Positions 15,636 through 24,333 of a DNA stretch of 64,000 nucleotides are shown here, piece by piece. The notes beneath the pieces were generated by a model. The model was not told the DNA's origin and did no database searches. It saw only the letters and a program-made list of their open reading frames with translations. Position 1 is the stretch's first letter. Every line of letters begins with the position of its first letter. Source of the DNA: Bacteroidetes bacterium 46-16 (lineage in GTDB: Bacteria > Bacteroidota > Bacteroidia > Chitinophagales > Chitinophagaceae); contig MKUN01000002.1 of assembly GCA_001897835.1 (NCBI GenBank), positions 62,001 through 126,000 on the forward strand. Direction: 5' to 3'. Made by a program: the position numbers and the translations under genes.

Positions 15636-16853
15636 TTGCACTTTTACGATTTTGGATTTGATGACGACCTGCTGGATGGGATAGACTCAATGGGTTATGA
15701 ATATGCTACACCCGTTCAGGAACAGGTAATACCCCCCATACTGGCCGGCCGCGATGTGATAGCGGCAGCGCAAACCGGTACGGGCAAAACGGCAGCCTTC
15801 CTGCTGCCGGTGATACAAAAGCTGATATCCGAGCCGCATGATAAGCATAAGGTGAACTGCGTGATCATCGTGCCCACGCGCGAGCTGGCGGTGCAGATAT
15901 CGCAAACGCTGGAGGGCCTGTCTTATTACACCGCCATCAGCTCGATAGCGGTATATGGCGGCGGTGACGGCAATCTCTTTGCCATGGAGAAAAAGGCCCT
16001 GACCAAAGGGGCCGATATCGTGATCTGCACACCCGGCCGCATGATAGCCCACCTGAAGATGAACTATGTGCAGATGGATGCTGTGCGCTACCTGGTGCTC
16101 GATGAGGCCGACCGCATGCTGGATATGGGCTTTTATGAGGACATTATGCAGATAGTGGCTACCATGCCGAAGCAGCGGCAAAACCTGCTCTTCAGCGCCA
16201 CGATGCCCCCGGCCATACGCAAGCTGGCCAATACCATATTGCACAACCCTGCCGAGGTCAACATCGCGGTATCGAAGCCTGCAGAAAAGATAAAACAAGG
16301 GGCCTACCTGGTATATGACGAGCAGAAGATACCGCTGGTGAAATATGTACTGGGACAAAAACAGTTCAGCAGCGTATTGGTATTCTGCAGCAGCAAGCAG
16401 AGCGTAAAGCGGCTTACCGGCGACCTGAAACGTGCCAAATTACCCGCCGAACAAATACACAGCGACCTGGAGCAGAATGAGCGCGAGCAGGTATTGCTGG
16501 ACTTCAAATCGAAGAAACTGAAGATACTGGTGGCAACGGACATACTGAGCCGGGGCATAGATATAGAAGATATAGACCTCGTGATCAACTACGATGTGCC
16601 ACATGACGGAGAGGACTATATACACCGTATAGGCCGCACAGCCAGGGCCGCCAGCGAAGGCACAGCCATCACCTTCATCAGCGATAAAGAGCAGGGCCGT
16701 TTCCAGAAGATAGAAAAACTGCTGGGCCGCCCGGTGGATAAGTTGCCCGTACCGGAGCAATTTGGCCCCACACCCGCTATCCGGGAGGGCAGTGAGCGCA
16801 GGGGCGGCAGCGGTGGCGGAAAGAAGCGCTATAATAAGTTTAAGCGGAAGTAG
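15636..16853 (+). CDS. DEAD-box RNA helicase (RhlE-like), TTG start
   Basis: 405 residues. Canonical motifs: AAAQTGTGKTAAF, PTRELAVQ, TPGRMIAH, VLDEADRML, SAT, ATDILSRGIDIEDI, HRIGRTARA; glycine- and lysine-rich tail (RRGGSGGGKKRYNKFKRK). The frame has a stop two codons before TTG, and family members start with a short sequence like HFYDFGFDDDLL, so TTG at 15636 is the only reasonable start. The 126-bp gap before it contains a small hairpin CTCCCTTTGAAGGGAG (near 15570). Probably an RNA-remodelling helicase in ribosome assembly or cold adaptation, as for RhlE relatives. Confidence 0.92.
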   Translation: MHFYDFGFDDDLLDGIDSMGYEYATPVQEQVIPPILAGRDVIAAAQTGTGKTAAFLLPVIQKLISEPHDKHKVNCVIIVPTRELAVQISQTLEGLSYYTAISSIAVYGGGDGNLFAMEKKALTKGADIVICTPGRMIAHLKMNYVQMDAVRYLVLDEADRMLDMGFYEDIMQIVATMPKQRQNLLFSATMPPAIRKLANTILHNPAEVNIAVSKPAEKIKQGAYLVYDEQKIPLVKYVLGQKQFSSVLVFCSSKQSVKRLTGDLKRAKLPAEQIHSDLEQNEREQVLLDFKSKKLKILVATDILSRGIDIEDIDLVINYDVPHDGEDYIHRIGRTARAASEGTAITFISDKEQGRFQKIEKLLGRPVDKLPVPEQFGPTPAIREGSERRGGSGGGKKRYNKFKRK

Positions 16854-16883
16854 TTTTTCCGGCCGGAACCGTAAGTTACAGCA

Positions 16884-17333
16884 CTATTTGGTTTTAGCTT
16901 TTTTCCTGCTGGCCAGCCATGCTTCCATACGCTGCTTTTCGTTGATGGAAAGCGAGAGCACTATTTTCCAGTCGTTCTCTTTATCCAGTTTCAGCACATA
17001 CTGGTAATCACAGGCATAGAGTGGCTTTTTCTTAGCATCGTAATACTGCCATTTCACCTGCACATTGGCCGCCGTATCGCTCCATTCACGCTTGGTCCAG
17101 ATGGTTGGCACTGCATGGGCTATACCATACTGTTTATAGAAGCTTGCACCCTGGTTGAAGAAACCTTCCAGTTTGCTGGCCTCGGTGAATACGGTCTGGT
17201 GCTCATCATCGAGCAGGGTGCAGGGCAGCATATAGTGCCAGGCAAGGCCTTTGGTATCATACTGCTCCATAGCCTGGGCATAGGAGTCGAAGAAGGTTTG
17301 TATATAGAGGAAATTGTCGTTGTGCATTGCCAT
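16884..17333 (-). CDS. Hypothetical protein with NTF2-like appearance
   Basis: About 149 residues from the ATG at 17333, chosen because a TAATTTTG promoter box (17340-17347) overlaps the TTG further upstream. The pattern of an N-terminal helix (FLYIQTFFDSYAQAMEQYD), a tryptophan-rich core (WTKREWSDTAANVQVKWQYY) and a final WKIVLSLSIN strand resembles SnoaL/NTF2-like cone-shaped domains, as in DUF4440-type proteins. No catalytic residues identifiable. Basic C-terminus. Convergent with the upstream helicase. Confidence 0.6.
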   Translation of the reverse strand: MAMHNDNFLYIQTFFDSYAQAMEQYDTKGLAWHYMLPCTLLDDEHQTVFTEASKLEGFFNQGASFYKQYGIAHAVPTIWTKREWSDTAANVQVKWQYYDAKKKPLYACDYQYVLKLDKENDWKIVLSLSINEKQRMEAWLASRKKAKTK

Positions 17334-17339
17334 AAGCTG

Positions 17340-17347
17340 CAAAATTA
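17340..17347 (-). promoter_or_regulatory. -7 box TAATTTTG
   Basis: Minus-strand TAnnTTTG match ending 6 bp before the ATG at 17333; favours that start over the TTG at 17342, which overlaps the box. Confidence 0.5.
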
Positions 17348-17445
17348 ACGGCTCCTTGCAGGCAGGCTGTGGTATTTGTGTTATATTTTTTAGTGTTATC
17401 CATGCAGCTAAAAAGTAAAGGCTTTTAATAATGGGGTATTTATTC

Positions 17446-17453
17446 TATTTTTG
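17446..17453 (+). promoter_or_regulatory. -7 box TATTTTTG, promoter of pyrR-pyrB
   Basis: TAnnTTTG match overlapping the first possible TTG of pyrR (17451); implies translation starts further in, at the in-frame TTG 17472. No pyrimidine attenuator hairpin is visible in the very short leader. Confidence 0.5.
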
Positions 17454-17471
17454 AGCACAAATTTCCCGCGA

Positions 17472-18002
17472 TTGAAGACCCTGCTGGACAAAAATCAACT
17501 GAATATCACACTACAGCGGTTGGCTCATCAACTGGTTGAAAACCATCTTAATTTCCAGGATACAGCAATTATAGGCATACAGCCCCGGGGCATCTGGCTG
17601 TCGGACAGGATAGCAGGCATGGTGAAAGCGATAACAGGACAGCAGCAAGTGGACTATGGCAAGCTGGATATCACCTTCCACAGGGATGATGTGCACCAGC
17701 ATGATATACACATACCCGCACCTACGGATATCAGCTTCAGCATAGAAGGGCGTAACGTGGTGCTGGTGGACGATGTGCTGCATACCGGGCGCACCATACG
17801 CGCGGCTATGGATGCCCTGCTGGCTTACGGAAGGCCAAAGAACGTGGAGCTGATGGTGCTGATAGACCGCCGTTTCAGCCGGGAACTGCCCATACAGCCC
17901 GACTATGTGGGACAGACAGTGGATACAATAATAACACAGAAAATAAAAGTGTACTGGGCCGAAAAGGACGAGAAGGATGAGGTAGTGCTCATAGACCAAT
18001 AA
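17472..18002 (+). CDS. pyrR: PyrR, pyrimidine operon regulator / uracil phosphoribosyltransferase
   Basis: 176 residues from the TTG at 17472 (MKTLLDKNQLNITLQRLA); the upstream TTG at 17451 lies inside the promoter box. PRTase fold with the PRPP-binding motif VVLVDDVLHTGRTIRAAMD and the IGIQPRGIWLSDRI strand. PyrR proteins bind UMP and pyr mRNA in Gram-positives and also make UMP from uracil and PRPP; in Bacteroidota the regulatory role is less clear and no binding hairpin is visible here. It is followed after 15 bp by pyrB, making a two-gene operon. Confidence 0.92.
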   Translation: MKTLLDKNQLNITLQRLAHQLVENHLNFQDTAIIGIQPRGIWLSDRIAGMVKAITGQQQVDYGKLDITFHRDDVHQHDIHIPAPTDISFSIEGRNVVLVDDVLHTGRTIRAAMDALLAYGRPKNVELMVLIDRRFSRELPIQPDYVGQTVDTIITQKIKVYWAEKDEKDEVVLIDQ

Positions 18003-18017
18003 AAAAACAAATACTGC

Positions 18018-18947
18018 ATGACGCTTTCTGTAAAACATCTCTTAGGCATCAAGGAGCTTCAACCCGAAGACATAGAGCGTATTTTCCAGACAGCAGATAA
18101 TTTCAAACAGGTACTGAACCGGCCCATTAAGAAAGTACCTTCGTTAAGAGACACCACGGTTGCCAATATTTTCTTTGAGAACTCTACACGCACACGCATA
18201 TCTTTCGAACTGGCCGAGAAGCGGCTAAGTGCCGATGTGGTGAATTTTTCGGCCTCCGGCTCATCGGTATCCAAGGGGGAAACCCTGATTGATACGGTGA
18301 ATAATATACTGGCCATGAAGGTGGATATGGTGGTGATGCGTCATAGCGCCAGTGGTGCGCCATGGTTCCTGGCCAATCATATAGATGCCAGCATCATCAA
18401 TGCAGGTGACGGTATCAACGAGCATCCCACACAGGCCCTGCTGGATGCGTACTCGATACGCGAAAGGCTGGGTGACGTGAAAGGGAAAAGGGTAGTGCTC
18501 ATAGGCGATATCATGCACAGCAGGGTAGCGCTGAGCAACATCTTTTGCCTCACCAAGCTGGGCGCCGAAGTAATGGTGGCTGGTCCGCCAACGCTGATAC
18601 CCAAGCATATCGAATCGCTGGGTGTGAAGGTGGAATATGATGTAAAGAAGGCCCTGCAATGGTGCGAGGTGGCCAATGTGCTGCGCATACAACTTGAGCG
18701 CCAGCATAAGCCCCTGTTCAGCACGCTGCGCGAATATGCTCTTTACTATGGCGTGAACCGCCAGATGCTGGACAGCATAGAAAAAGAAATAGTGATCATG
18801 CACCCAGGCCCCATCAACAGGGGGGTGGAACTGAACTCGGATGTGGCCGACAGCAAGCAATCGATCATACTGCCACAGGTGGAGAATGGTGTGGCCATCA
18901 GGATGGCCGTCATCTACCTGTTATCGGGCAAGCGGGAAGTGGAGTAA
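18018..18947 (+). CDS. pyrB: Aspartate carbamoyltransferase catalytic subunit
   Basis: 309 residues. Carbamoyl-phosphate binding FFENSTRTRISFELAEKRL, the mobile loop around SSVSKGETLIDT, HPTQALLDAYSI for substrate binding, and the C-terminal HPGPINRGVEL motif are intact. It catalyses the committed step of de novo pyrimidine synthesis, carbamoyl phosphate plus L-aspartate to carbamoyl aspartate. No pyrI regulatory subunit lies beside it. Cotranscribed with pyrR. Confidence 0.97.
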   Translation: MTLSVKHLLGIKELQPEDIERIFQTADNFKQVLNRPIKKVPSLRDTTVANIFFENSTRTRISFELAEKRLSADVVNFSASGSSVSKGETLIDTVNNILAMKVDMVVMRHSASGAPWFLANHIDASIINAGDGINEHPTQALLDAYSIRERLGDVKGKRVVLIGDIMHSRVALSNIFCLTKLGAEVMVAGPPTLIPKHIESLGVKVEYDVKKALQWCEVANVLRIQLERQHKPLFSTLREYALYYGVNRQMLDSIEKEIVIMHPGPINRGVELNSDVADSKQSIILPQVENGVAIRMAVIYLLSGKREVE

Positions 18948-19078
18948 GAAGAAATTTGAAAGTAAAAATTATAAATAACAGCAACCTTCCCATAATCGAT
19001 TGATAGATAAGGCATTCAGCTTTAGTATTATCATTTTCATCTTTTGATCTTAGGGCTTTCCACTTAGCAATCAAATTG

Positions 19079-19086
19079 TATCTTTG
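19079..19086 (+). promoter_or_regulatory. -7 box TATCTTTG, promoter of accD
   Basis: TAnnTTTG match 24 bp before the accD ATG, in a 163-bp intergenic region without other signals. Confidence 0.6.
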
Positions 19087-19110
19087 ACCCCTTAACCAAT
19101 CCTTAGAGAT

Positions 19111-19965
19111 ATGTCATCAACCTGGTTTCGAAGAGTGAGGAAAGGGATACTGACCAGTACGAATGAGAAGAAAGAAACACCGGAAGGACTATGGCACAAA
19201 TGCCCTGAGTGTAAAACGACCATTACACGCGAAGAGCTTGAAGCGCATTATTATGTATGCCCCAAGTGCAATTACCACAACAGGATAAACGCTAAAGAAT
19301 ACTTCAAAATAATATTTGACGAAGGCGAATACGAAGAACTGTTCGGGAATATAAGCCCTAAGGACATGCTGGGCTTCGTGGACCTGAAACCTTATGATAA
19401 ACGCCTGGATGAAGCACAGGCCAGTACGGGCCTGAAAGATGCAATGACCGTAGGCGTGGGTAACCTGGATGGTAAGGGCTTTGTGGTTGCTTGTATGAAT
19501 TTCAATTTCATTGGTGGTTCCATGGGCTCGGTAGTGGGTGAGAAGATATCGAGAGGTATCGATTATGCTATTGAGCACAAGATGCCTTTTATGGTCATAT
19601 CCAAATCGGGTGGGGCGAGGATGATGGAAAGTGCCTTCTCGCTGATGCAGATGGCCAAAACATCGGCCAAGCTGACCCAACTGGCCAAAGCAGGGCTGCC
19701 TTATATATCTTTAATGACCGATCCTACGACGGGTGGTGTTACTGCATCATATGCCATGCTGGGCGATATCAATATCGCAGAGCCCAAGGCCTTGATCGGT
19801 TTTGCCGGCCCCAGGGTCATTAAAGAGACCATTAAAAAAGATCTTCCTTCCGGATTTCAGCGCTCGGAGTTTTTGCTGGAACATGGCTTTCTTGATTTCA
19901 TCGTGGAGCGCCAGAACCTCAAATACAAACTGAGCCATGCATTGGATTGGTTTACCAAACAATAG
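19111..19965 (+). CDS. accD: Acetyl-CoA carboxylase carboxyltransferase subunit beta
   Basis: 284 residues. The N-terminal four-cysteine zinc ribbon ([12 protein letters not shown] and [12 protein letters not shown]) and the crotonase-fold core ([56 protein letters not shown]) are typical. With AccA it transfers carboxylate from biotin to acetyl-CoA, giving malonyl-CoA for fatty-acid synthesis. accA is not in the window. Followed 32 bp later by smpB on the same strand. Confidence 0.97.
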   Translation: MSSTWFRRVRKGILTSTNEKKETPEGLWHKCPECKTTITREELEAHYYVCPKCNYHNRINAKEYFKIIFDEGEYEELFGNISPKDMLGFVDLKPYDKRLDEAQASTGLKDAMTVGVGNLDGKGFVVACMNFNFIGGSMGSVVGEKISRGIDYAIEHKMPFMVISKSGGARMMESAFSLMQMAKTSAKLTQLAKAGLPYISLMTDPTTGGVTASYAMLGDINIAEPKALIGFAGPRVIKETIKKDLPSGFQRSEFLLEHGFLDFIVERQNLKYKLSHALDWFTKQ

Positions 19966-19997
19966 CAGGCTGTTTTAGAAAGTCTTAAGTTTATTAA

Positions 19998-20450
19998 GTG
20001 CCCGAAAAAGTTTATATAAAGAACCGACCGGCAACCTTTGAGTATGCCATTGAGGACAGGCTGACGGCAGGTATCGTGCTGACCGGGTCTGAGATAAAAT
20101 CTGTGCGTAATGGAAAGGTGAGCTTCAACGACAGTTATTGCTTTTTTGACCGGGGCGAATTATGGATCAAAAGCCTGCACATAGCAGAGTATGTAAATGC
20201 GGGCTATGCCGGGCATGACCCGATACGTGAACGTAAGCTGCTACTCAATAAAAGAGAGCTGGCCAAATGGGCCAATAAAGTAAAAGAGAAGGGACTTACC
20301 ATTGTACCCCTTGCCGTTTTCATCAATGAGCATGGTTTTGCCAAAGTAGAGATAGGCCTGGGCAAGGGTAAGAAACTGCATGATAAGCGCGAAAGTATTA
20401 AGGAGCGCGATGTACAGAAAGAAATAAAGCGCCACCTGAACCGGTATTAA
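19998..20450 (+). CDS. smpB: SsrA-binding protein SmpB, GTG start
   Basis: 150 residues, the usual length. Conserved elements: IKNRPATFEYAIEDRLTAGI, the GSEIKSVRNGKVSFNDSY core and a basic C-terminal tail (KKLHDKRESIKERDVQKEIK) that enters the decoding centre. It binds tmRNA and delivers it to stalled ribosomes. Start is GTG at 19998. The tmRNA gene is not in this window. Probably cotranscribed with accD. Confidence 0.96.
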   Translation: MPEKVYIKNRPATFEYAIEDRLTAGIVLTGSEIKSVRNGKVSFNDSYCFFDRGELWIKSLHIAEYVNAGYAGHDPIRERKLLLNKRELAKWANKVKEKGLTIVPLAVFINEHGFAKVEIGLGKGKKLHDKRESIKERDVQKEIKRHLNRY

Positions 20451-20464
20451 CCACAGTCCCCCAA

Positions 20465-21343
20465 CTACTTTAGCTCCGGCGCCTCGTCATTTGCGATATA
20501 TATGGTCTTATTACGGACAGGTATATTGATGCCAACGTTCAATATCATTTCGTAGGTACCCATATTTTGCCGGGCTGTGCCCTTATATATTTTCAGCCCG
20601 CGGTAACGTGCATAATCCAGCTTATTGGCATATTCGATATAGACATAGTGCATTAGTGTGAGCCTTAATGCACCTTCAAGCCCCGTGTTCCAGCCATTCA
20701 CTTCGAAGTGCGGATTGTTTTTATTACCAAAGAGACTGTTCTCTACATGCGGCACCATAAAACCTGTACCCAGTTTGCCAAAGGCATCTATCCTTACATT
20801 ACCTTTTTTATCGGCAATGAATTTCCAGCGTTTCACCATGTTGAAAAGGAAAAAATTGGCGCCATTGTTCAGGTAATAAAAAAAGCCGTTCGCTTCGCTG
20901 AAGGTGATAACCTCATCGACCGGCTGACCGTCTTTTTTACCTGTAATATGTACCTGCTGGCCTTCTGAAACGATGAACTTAGGGTGATCATAATTCAGCT
21001 CTACGCCCCAGCCCTTATCTTCATTAAACATGTAACCTATCCTGCAATTGAACTGTGGGATGGTGATGGGCTGATGTAAAAGGTTATGGTCCCAACCGCG
21101 GCGGTCGTGGGCCGTGACATGGTTCAGCGTGTAGTCATTGCCCAGCCCAGGCTGCGATATTTTTATATTGGGATGGGTGTACCATTCCGTATTATAGCCC
21201 CATGAGGCGTATAGGCTTGACTTATATTTCTTTTTCGCCTTAGCAGTTGCTTCGAACGGGTATGAAGCCATACTGCAAATAATAAACAATATTATTACCG
21301 GGAAGGTATTGTTTCCTGAGCGCATTGTATTAATAGTGCGCAA
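20465..21343 (-). CDS. Outer-membrane beta-barrel protein, unknown function
   Basis: 292 residues with an N-terminal signal segment (FPVIILFIICSMASYPFEATA) and alternating hydrophobic/polar strands rich in aromatic residues (SLYASWGYNTEWYTHPN, FNCRIGYMFNEDKGWGVEL, HYVYIEYANKLDYARY), as expected for an 8-stranded or larger barrel. The tail lacks a terminal Phe but the penultimate strand (MGTYEMILNVGINIPV) is amphipathic. It may be of the same broad group as acyloxyacyl hydrolase/OmpW-like barrels; no catalytic residues identified. TATCTTTG lies ~16 bp before the ATG. Confidence 0.7.
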   Translation of the reverse strand: MRTINTMRSGNNTFPVIILFIICSMASYPFEATAKAKKKYKSSLYASWGYNTEWYTHPNIKISQPGLGNDYTLNHVTAHDRRGWDHNLLHQPITIPQFNCRIGYMFNEDKGWGVELNYDHPKFIVSEGQQVHITGKKDGQPVDEVITFSEANGFFYYLNNGANFFLFNMVKRWKFIADKKGNVRIDAFGKLGTGFMVPHVENSLFGNKNNPHFEVNGWNTGLEGALRLTLMHYVYIEYANKLDYARYRGLKIYKGTARQNMGTYEMILNVGINIPVRNKTIYIANDEAPELK

Positions 21344-21448
21344 AGATAGGGTTAAGGCATCTATATCTCAAAGTAAAATTGGAGCGGAAGAGCGAGGTAT
21401 ATAATTGTGGGGGTATGATATGAGGGTAAGTAAGCGGTACAGGCTATA

Positions 21449-22783
21449 CTATTCCACTTCATCAGTAAAACTGATGCCGTGATGATTGAGTTCTGTCAGG
21501 AGGGGACGGTAAACCGAAGGCATGTTGGGGATAAGCACACCTTTGGGGGGATTTATCTTTTTGGTAAGTATCATTTTGGCCAGTATGCCCATAGGTAAGC
21601 CAACGGTCTTGGCCATAGCAGAATGCTCTTTGTTTTCACCTTTAAGCGTCATGGTGCTGGTTGTCTTGATCTTCTTGCCTTTGTGTATATACTCGATCTC
21701 GTGCTGCATCACCACCATGTCTTTTTCTTCCGGCTTCATTTGCCATTTGTCAAGCAGCAGATCAAGCAGGATATCGGCAGATGAGGTGGTCTTACTCGGA
21801 ACCAGCTTGTCTTCAAACAGCCCCAGCCATTGTAACATAGAGAGCACTTTGTCATCGCCCGGTATATTGAGCTTGTTGGCTACATGCTCCGGCAATGTGC
21901 TGTTGTTCTTGTATGATGCTTTACTTTTCACCCAGCCTGCATAAGTGAGGCTGCCATCATTGATATGATCTTTATCGTCAGTGAGCCCCAGCGCTACGAG
22001 TGCATTCCAGCCTTTGCAAAAACCGGGATGCCGTAAGGTAGCCCGCATAAAGTTCTTTACTTCAGGTACATCATAAGATTCGAGATAATGCAGTGAGTCC
22101 CTGTTGGGATAATATGCAAGGGGCCCAAGTTCGTTAACCTTGATCTTTTTATTATGGTCAAATATCTTTTCGTAAGGCACGTCAACATATTTGCCATTCA
22201 GCAGGTATTTTGCACCATCCTTGCCCGCATTGATGATGTTACGGGGGTTCCAGCTGAATTTATAGTGCCAGGGGTTGTCGTCACTCTCAGGAGCGACAAG
22301 CCCACCGCAATAAGACTTGAATGAGGTGATGCTGGCTGCCACACGCTGTATGCTGTGTATGATCTGGCTGGCGGTCATATGATCAATGCCCGGATCAAGG
22401 CCCATTTCGCACATGAACATCAGGCCGGCTTCTTTCACGTCTTTTTGCATCTCCCTGATCTCCGGCGAGATGTAAGAAGAAGTAATGAGGTTCTTTTTGT
22501 GCCTGAGGCAGTCTTTTGCCAGGTGAATATGCAAATGCGGCGGCATTAATGATATCACAATGTCGGCACGCTTAACCAATGGTTCGCGCTGCTTAATATT
22601 TGTAACATCAATTACTGCAGGTTCGGCAGAGGCATAACCGTTGACCCGTATTTTTTCAGCTATAGCGTCCGCATTTTCATCCATAATGATCACCTTCCAT
22701 TTATTGCGTGTTGCAATAGAAAGCAGGTAATGAATTAAATAAGTGGATGATTTCCCGGCGCCTGCAACAAGAATTGTTTGCAT
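21449..22783 (-). CDS. Saccharopine dehydrogenase-like enzyme (lysine catabolism)
   Basis: 444 residues. N-terminal Rossmann NAD(P)-binding domain (ILVAGAGKSSTYLIHYLLS), then IVISLMPPHLHIHLAKDC and the family segment MCEMGLDPGIDHMTA, followed by the saccharopine dehydrogenase C-terminal domain. Resembles the glutamate-forming saccharopine reductase (LYS9-type) and lysine 6-dehydrogenase groups; it should interconvert saccharopine with aminoadipate semialdehyde plus glutamate. Its presence with a glutaryl-CoA dehydrogenase supports lysine breakdown, but reaction direction is inference. TACTTTTG promoter box ~35 bp upstream. Confidence 0.85.
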   Translation of the reverse strand: MQTILVAGAGKSSTYLIHYLLSIATRNKWKVIIMDENADAIAEKIRVNGYASAEPAVIDVTNIKQREPLVKRADIVISLMPPHLHIHLAKDCLRHKKNLITSSYISPEIREMQKDVKEAGLMFMCEMGLDPGIDHMTASQIIHSIQRVAASITSFKSYCGGLVAPESDDNPWHYKFSWNPRNIINAGKDGAKYLLNGKYVDVPYEKIFDHNKKIKVNELGPLAYYPNRDSLHYLESYDVPEVKNFMRATLRHPGFCKGWNALVALGLTDDKDHINDGSLTYAGWVKSKASYKNNSTLPEHVANKLNIPGDDKVLSMLQWLGLFEDKLVPSKTTSSADILLDLLLDKWQMKPEEKDMVVMQHEIEYIHKGKKIKTTSTMTLKGENKEHSAMAKTVGLPMGILAKMILTKKINPPKGVLIPNMPSVYRPLLTELNHHGISFTDEVE

Positions 22784-22896
22784 AAATTAATGACAATAGC
22801 TTAATTCGAATATCAAAAGTAAGTGGTATTATTGATTAATTTTCTGTGCTAAATACAAATATATTATACACATAGTTAATTATTAATATATTGTTT

Positions 22897-23340
22897 ATGC
22901 CTATTATCTGGAAGGGAGAAAAACTAAGTTTGAAAATGCTCAACGCGCAATCTGCTGATACTATGGCCGAAGCGCTGGGGATAGAATTTACAGAAATCGG
23001 CGACGATCATCTCTGTGCCACAATGCCTGTGAACAAAACAACAAAACAGCCTTATGGACTACTGCATGGCGGTGCTTCGGCAGCGCTGGCAGAGACCATT
23101 GGCAGCGTAGCTTCCTGGCTATGTATAGACCGTGAAATGGAAATATGTACGGGTATAGAGATCAACTGTAATCATGTTAGGGGCAAAACGAAAGGAATCG
23201 TTACCGCAAGAGCTGAGCCCTTGCATATTGGCGCCAAGACACATGTCTGGGATATTAAAATAAGGGATGAAAAAGATAAACTCGTTTGTGTAAGCCGGTT
23301 AACAGTAGCTATTTTGAAAAAACAAAACAGTACTCTATAA
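22897..23340 (+). CDS. Hotdog-fold acyl-CoA thioesterase (YdiI/MenI-like)
   Basis: 147 residues from the ATG at 22897; an in-frame TTG two codons earlier is less likely. The PaaI/YdiI signature LHGGASAALAETIGSVAS contains the catalytic Glu, followed by GIEINCNHVRGKTKG. YdiI-type enzymes hydrolyse 1,4-dihydroxy-2-naphthoyl-CoA in menaquinone synthesis and also other acyl-CoAs. No men genes are nearby, so the substrate is not fixed. Single gene, convergent with coaE. Confidence 0.85.
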   Translation: MPIIWKGEKLSLKMLNAQSADTMAEALGIEFTEIGDDHLCATMPVNKTTKQPYGLLHGGASAALAETIGSVASWLCIDREMEICTGIEINCNHVRGKTKGIVTARAEPLHIGAKTHVWDIKIRDEKDKLVCVSRLTVAILKKQNSTL

Positions 23341-23351
23341 AGCTATATCAT

Positions 23352-23939
23352 TCAACCAGCGCTTTCGAGGAATAACCTGTGCAGCTTAAGCACTTGCGGA
23401 ATAATGGCCTGCTGCCCGTCATTAATGATCACATGATCGCAGCGATCCATTTTTTCCTCTTCATCCATCTGCTGCGCCATACGGGCCAGTATCTCTTCCC
23501 TTGTGCTGCCGGGACGTGTCAATACACGCTGAATACGTAGTTCTTTCGGAGCAGATATGCCCACCATTACATCCATATCTTTATAACTGCCACTTTCGAA
23601 AAATATAGCGGCCTCTTTAATGATATATGGCCCTGCCTGCTGCTGCATCCATTTGTTGCCATATGCGATAGTGGCAGGATGAATAATGGCATTGAGGCTG
23701 TTTAGTTTTCCCGGGTCTTTGAATACTATCGATGCTATATAAGCCTTATCGGGCCGGTTGCCCTTATAGCTTTCATTCCCAAGCAGCGCCTTTACCTTTT
23801 CCTTTACTTGTTCATCGGTTTCCAATAAATGCCCGGCGGCATTATCGGCATTAAAAACAGGTATGCCGAGTGCAGTGAACACCCGGCATACAACTGATTT
23901 GCCCGAACCTATTCCTCCTGTGATCCCTACCTTCAACAT
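23352..23939 (-). CDS. coaE: Dephospho-CoA kinase
   Basis: 195 residues. P-loop GITGGIGSGKSVVCRVF at the N-terminus, then GIPVFNADNAAGHLL with the substrate-binding Asp, and IIHPATIAYGNKWM and RPGSTREEILARMAQQM lid-type segments. It phosphorylates the 3'-hydroxyl of dephospho-CoA, the last step of coenzyme A synthesis. Last gene of the conserved nusB/DUF1573/yajC/coaE block, 11 bp after yajC. Confidence 0.96.
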   Translation of the reverse strand: MLKVGITGGIGSGKSVVCRVFTALGIPVFNADNAAGHLLETDEQVKEKVKALLGNESYKGNRPDKAYIASIVFKDPGKLNSLNAIIHPATIAYGNKWMQQQAGPYIIKEAAIFFESGSYKDMDVMVGISAPKELRIQRVLTRPGSTREEILARMAQQMDEEEKMDRCDHVIINDGQQAIIPQVLKLHRLFLESAG

Positions 23940-23950
23940 GGGCCCGGAAA

Positions 23951-24307
23951 TTATTTTACAGATGCTGTATTTGCGCTATCGGTTTTCTTCCTGTGTGCGG
24001 CAGTAAGCTCCATGGATACAGCAGAACGCTCAATGGTGAGGAAACTGCCACGGCCTACTTCTATCTGCAGTGTGCCATCTTCATTCACACGGCTTATTAT
24101 ACCATGAATACCGGCAGAAGTGATCACTTTTTCTCCCACGCTAATGCTTTCAGCAAATTTCTTTTGCTCTTTGGCACGTTTAGCCTGCGGGCGAATGAGA
24201 AAGAAGTACATAACTGCTATCATGCCAACCATGAAGAGGAGCGAAAAATAAGGGCTTCCTCCGCCGGGAGCGGCTTGCAGCAGGATCGTTTCAAGATTTA
24301 CAAACAT
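23951..24307 (-). CDS. yajC: Preprotein translocase accessory subunit YajC
   Basis: 118 residues with one N-terminal membrane helix (SLLFMVGMIAVMYFFLIRP) and the conserved RPQAKRAKEQKKFAESISVGEK and TSAGIHGIISRVN segments. YajC associates with SecDF in the inner membrane. In Bacteroidota it commonly sits beside nusB, DUF1573 and coaE, as here. Confidence 0.95.
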   Translation of the reverse strand: MFVNLETILLQAAPGGGSPYFSLLFMVGMIAVMYFFLIRPQAKRAKEQKKFAESISVGEKVITSAGIHGIISRVNEDGTLQIEVGRGSFLTIERSAVSMELTAAHRKKTDSANTASVK

Positions 24308-24333
24308 TGTTTTGTGTTATTTGGTTTTAAAAA

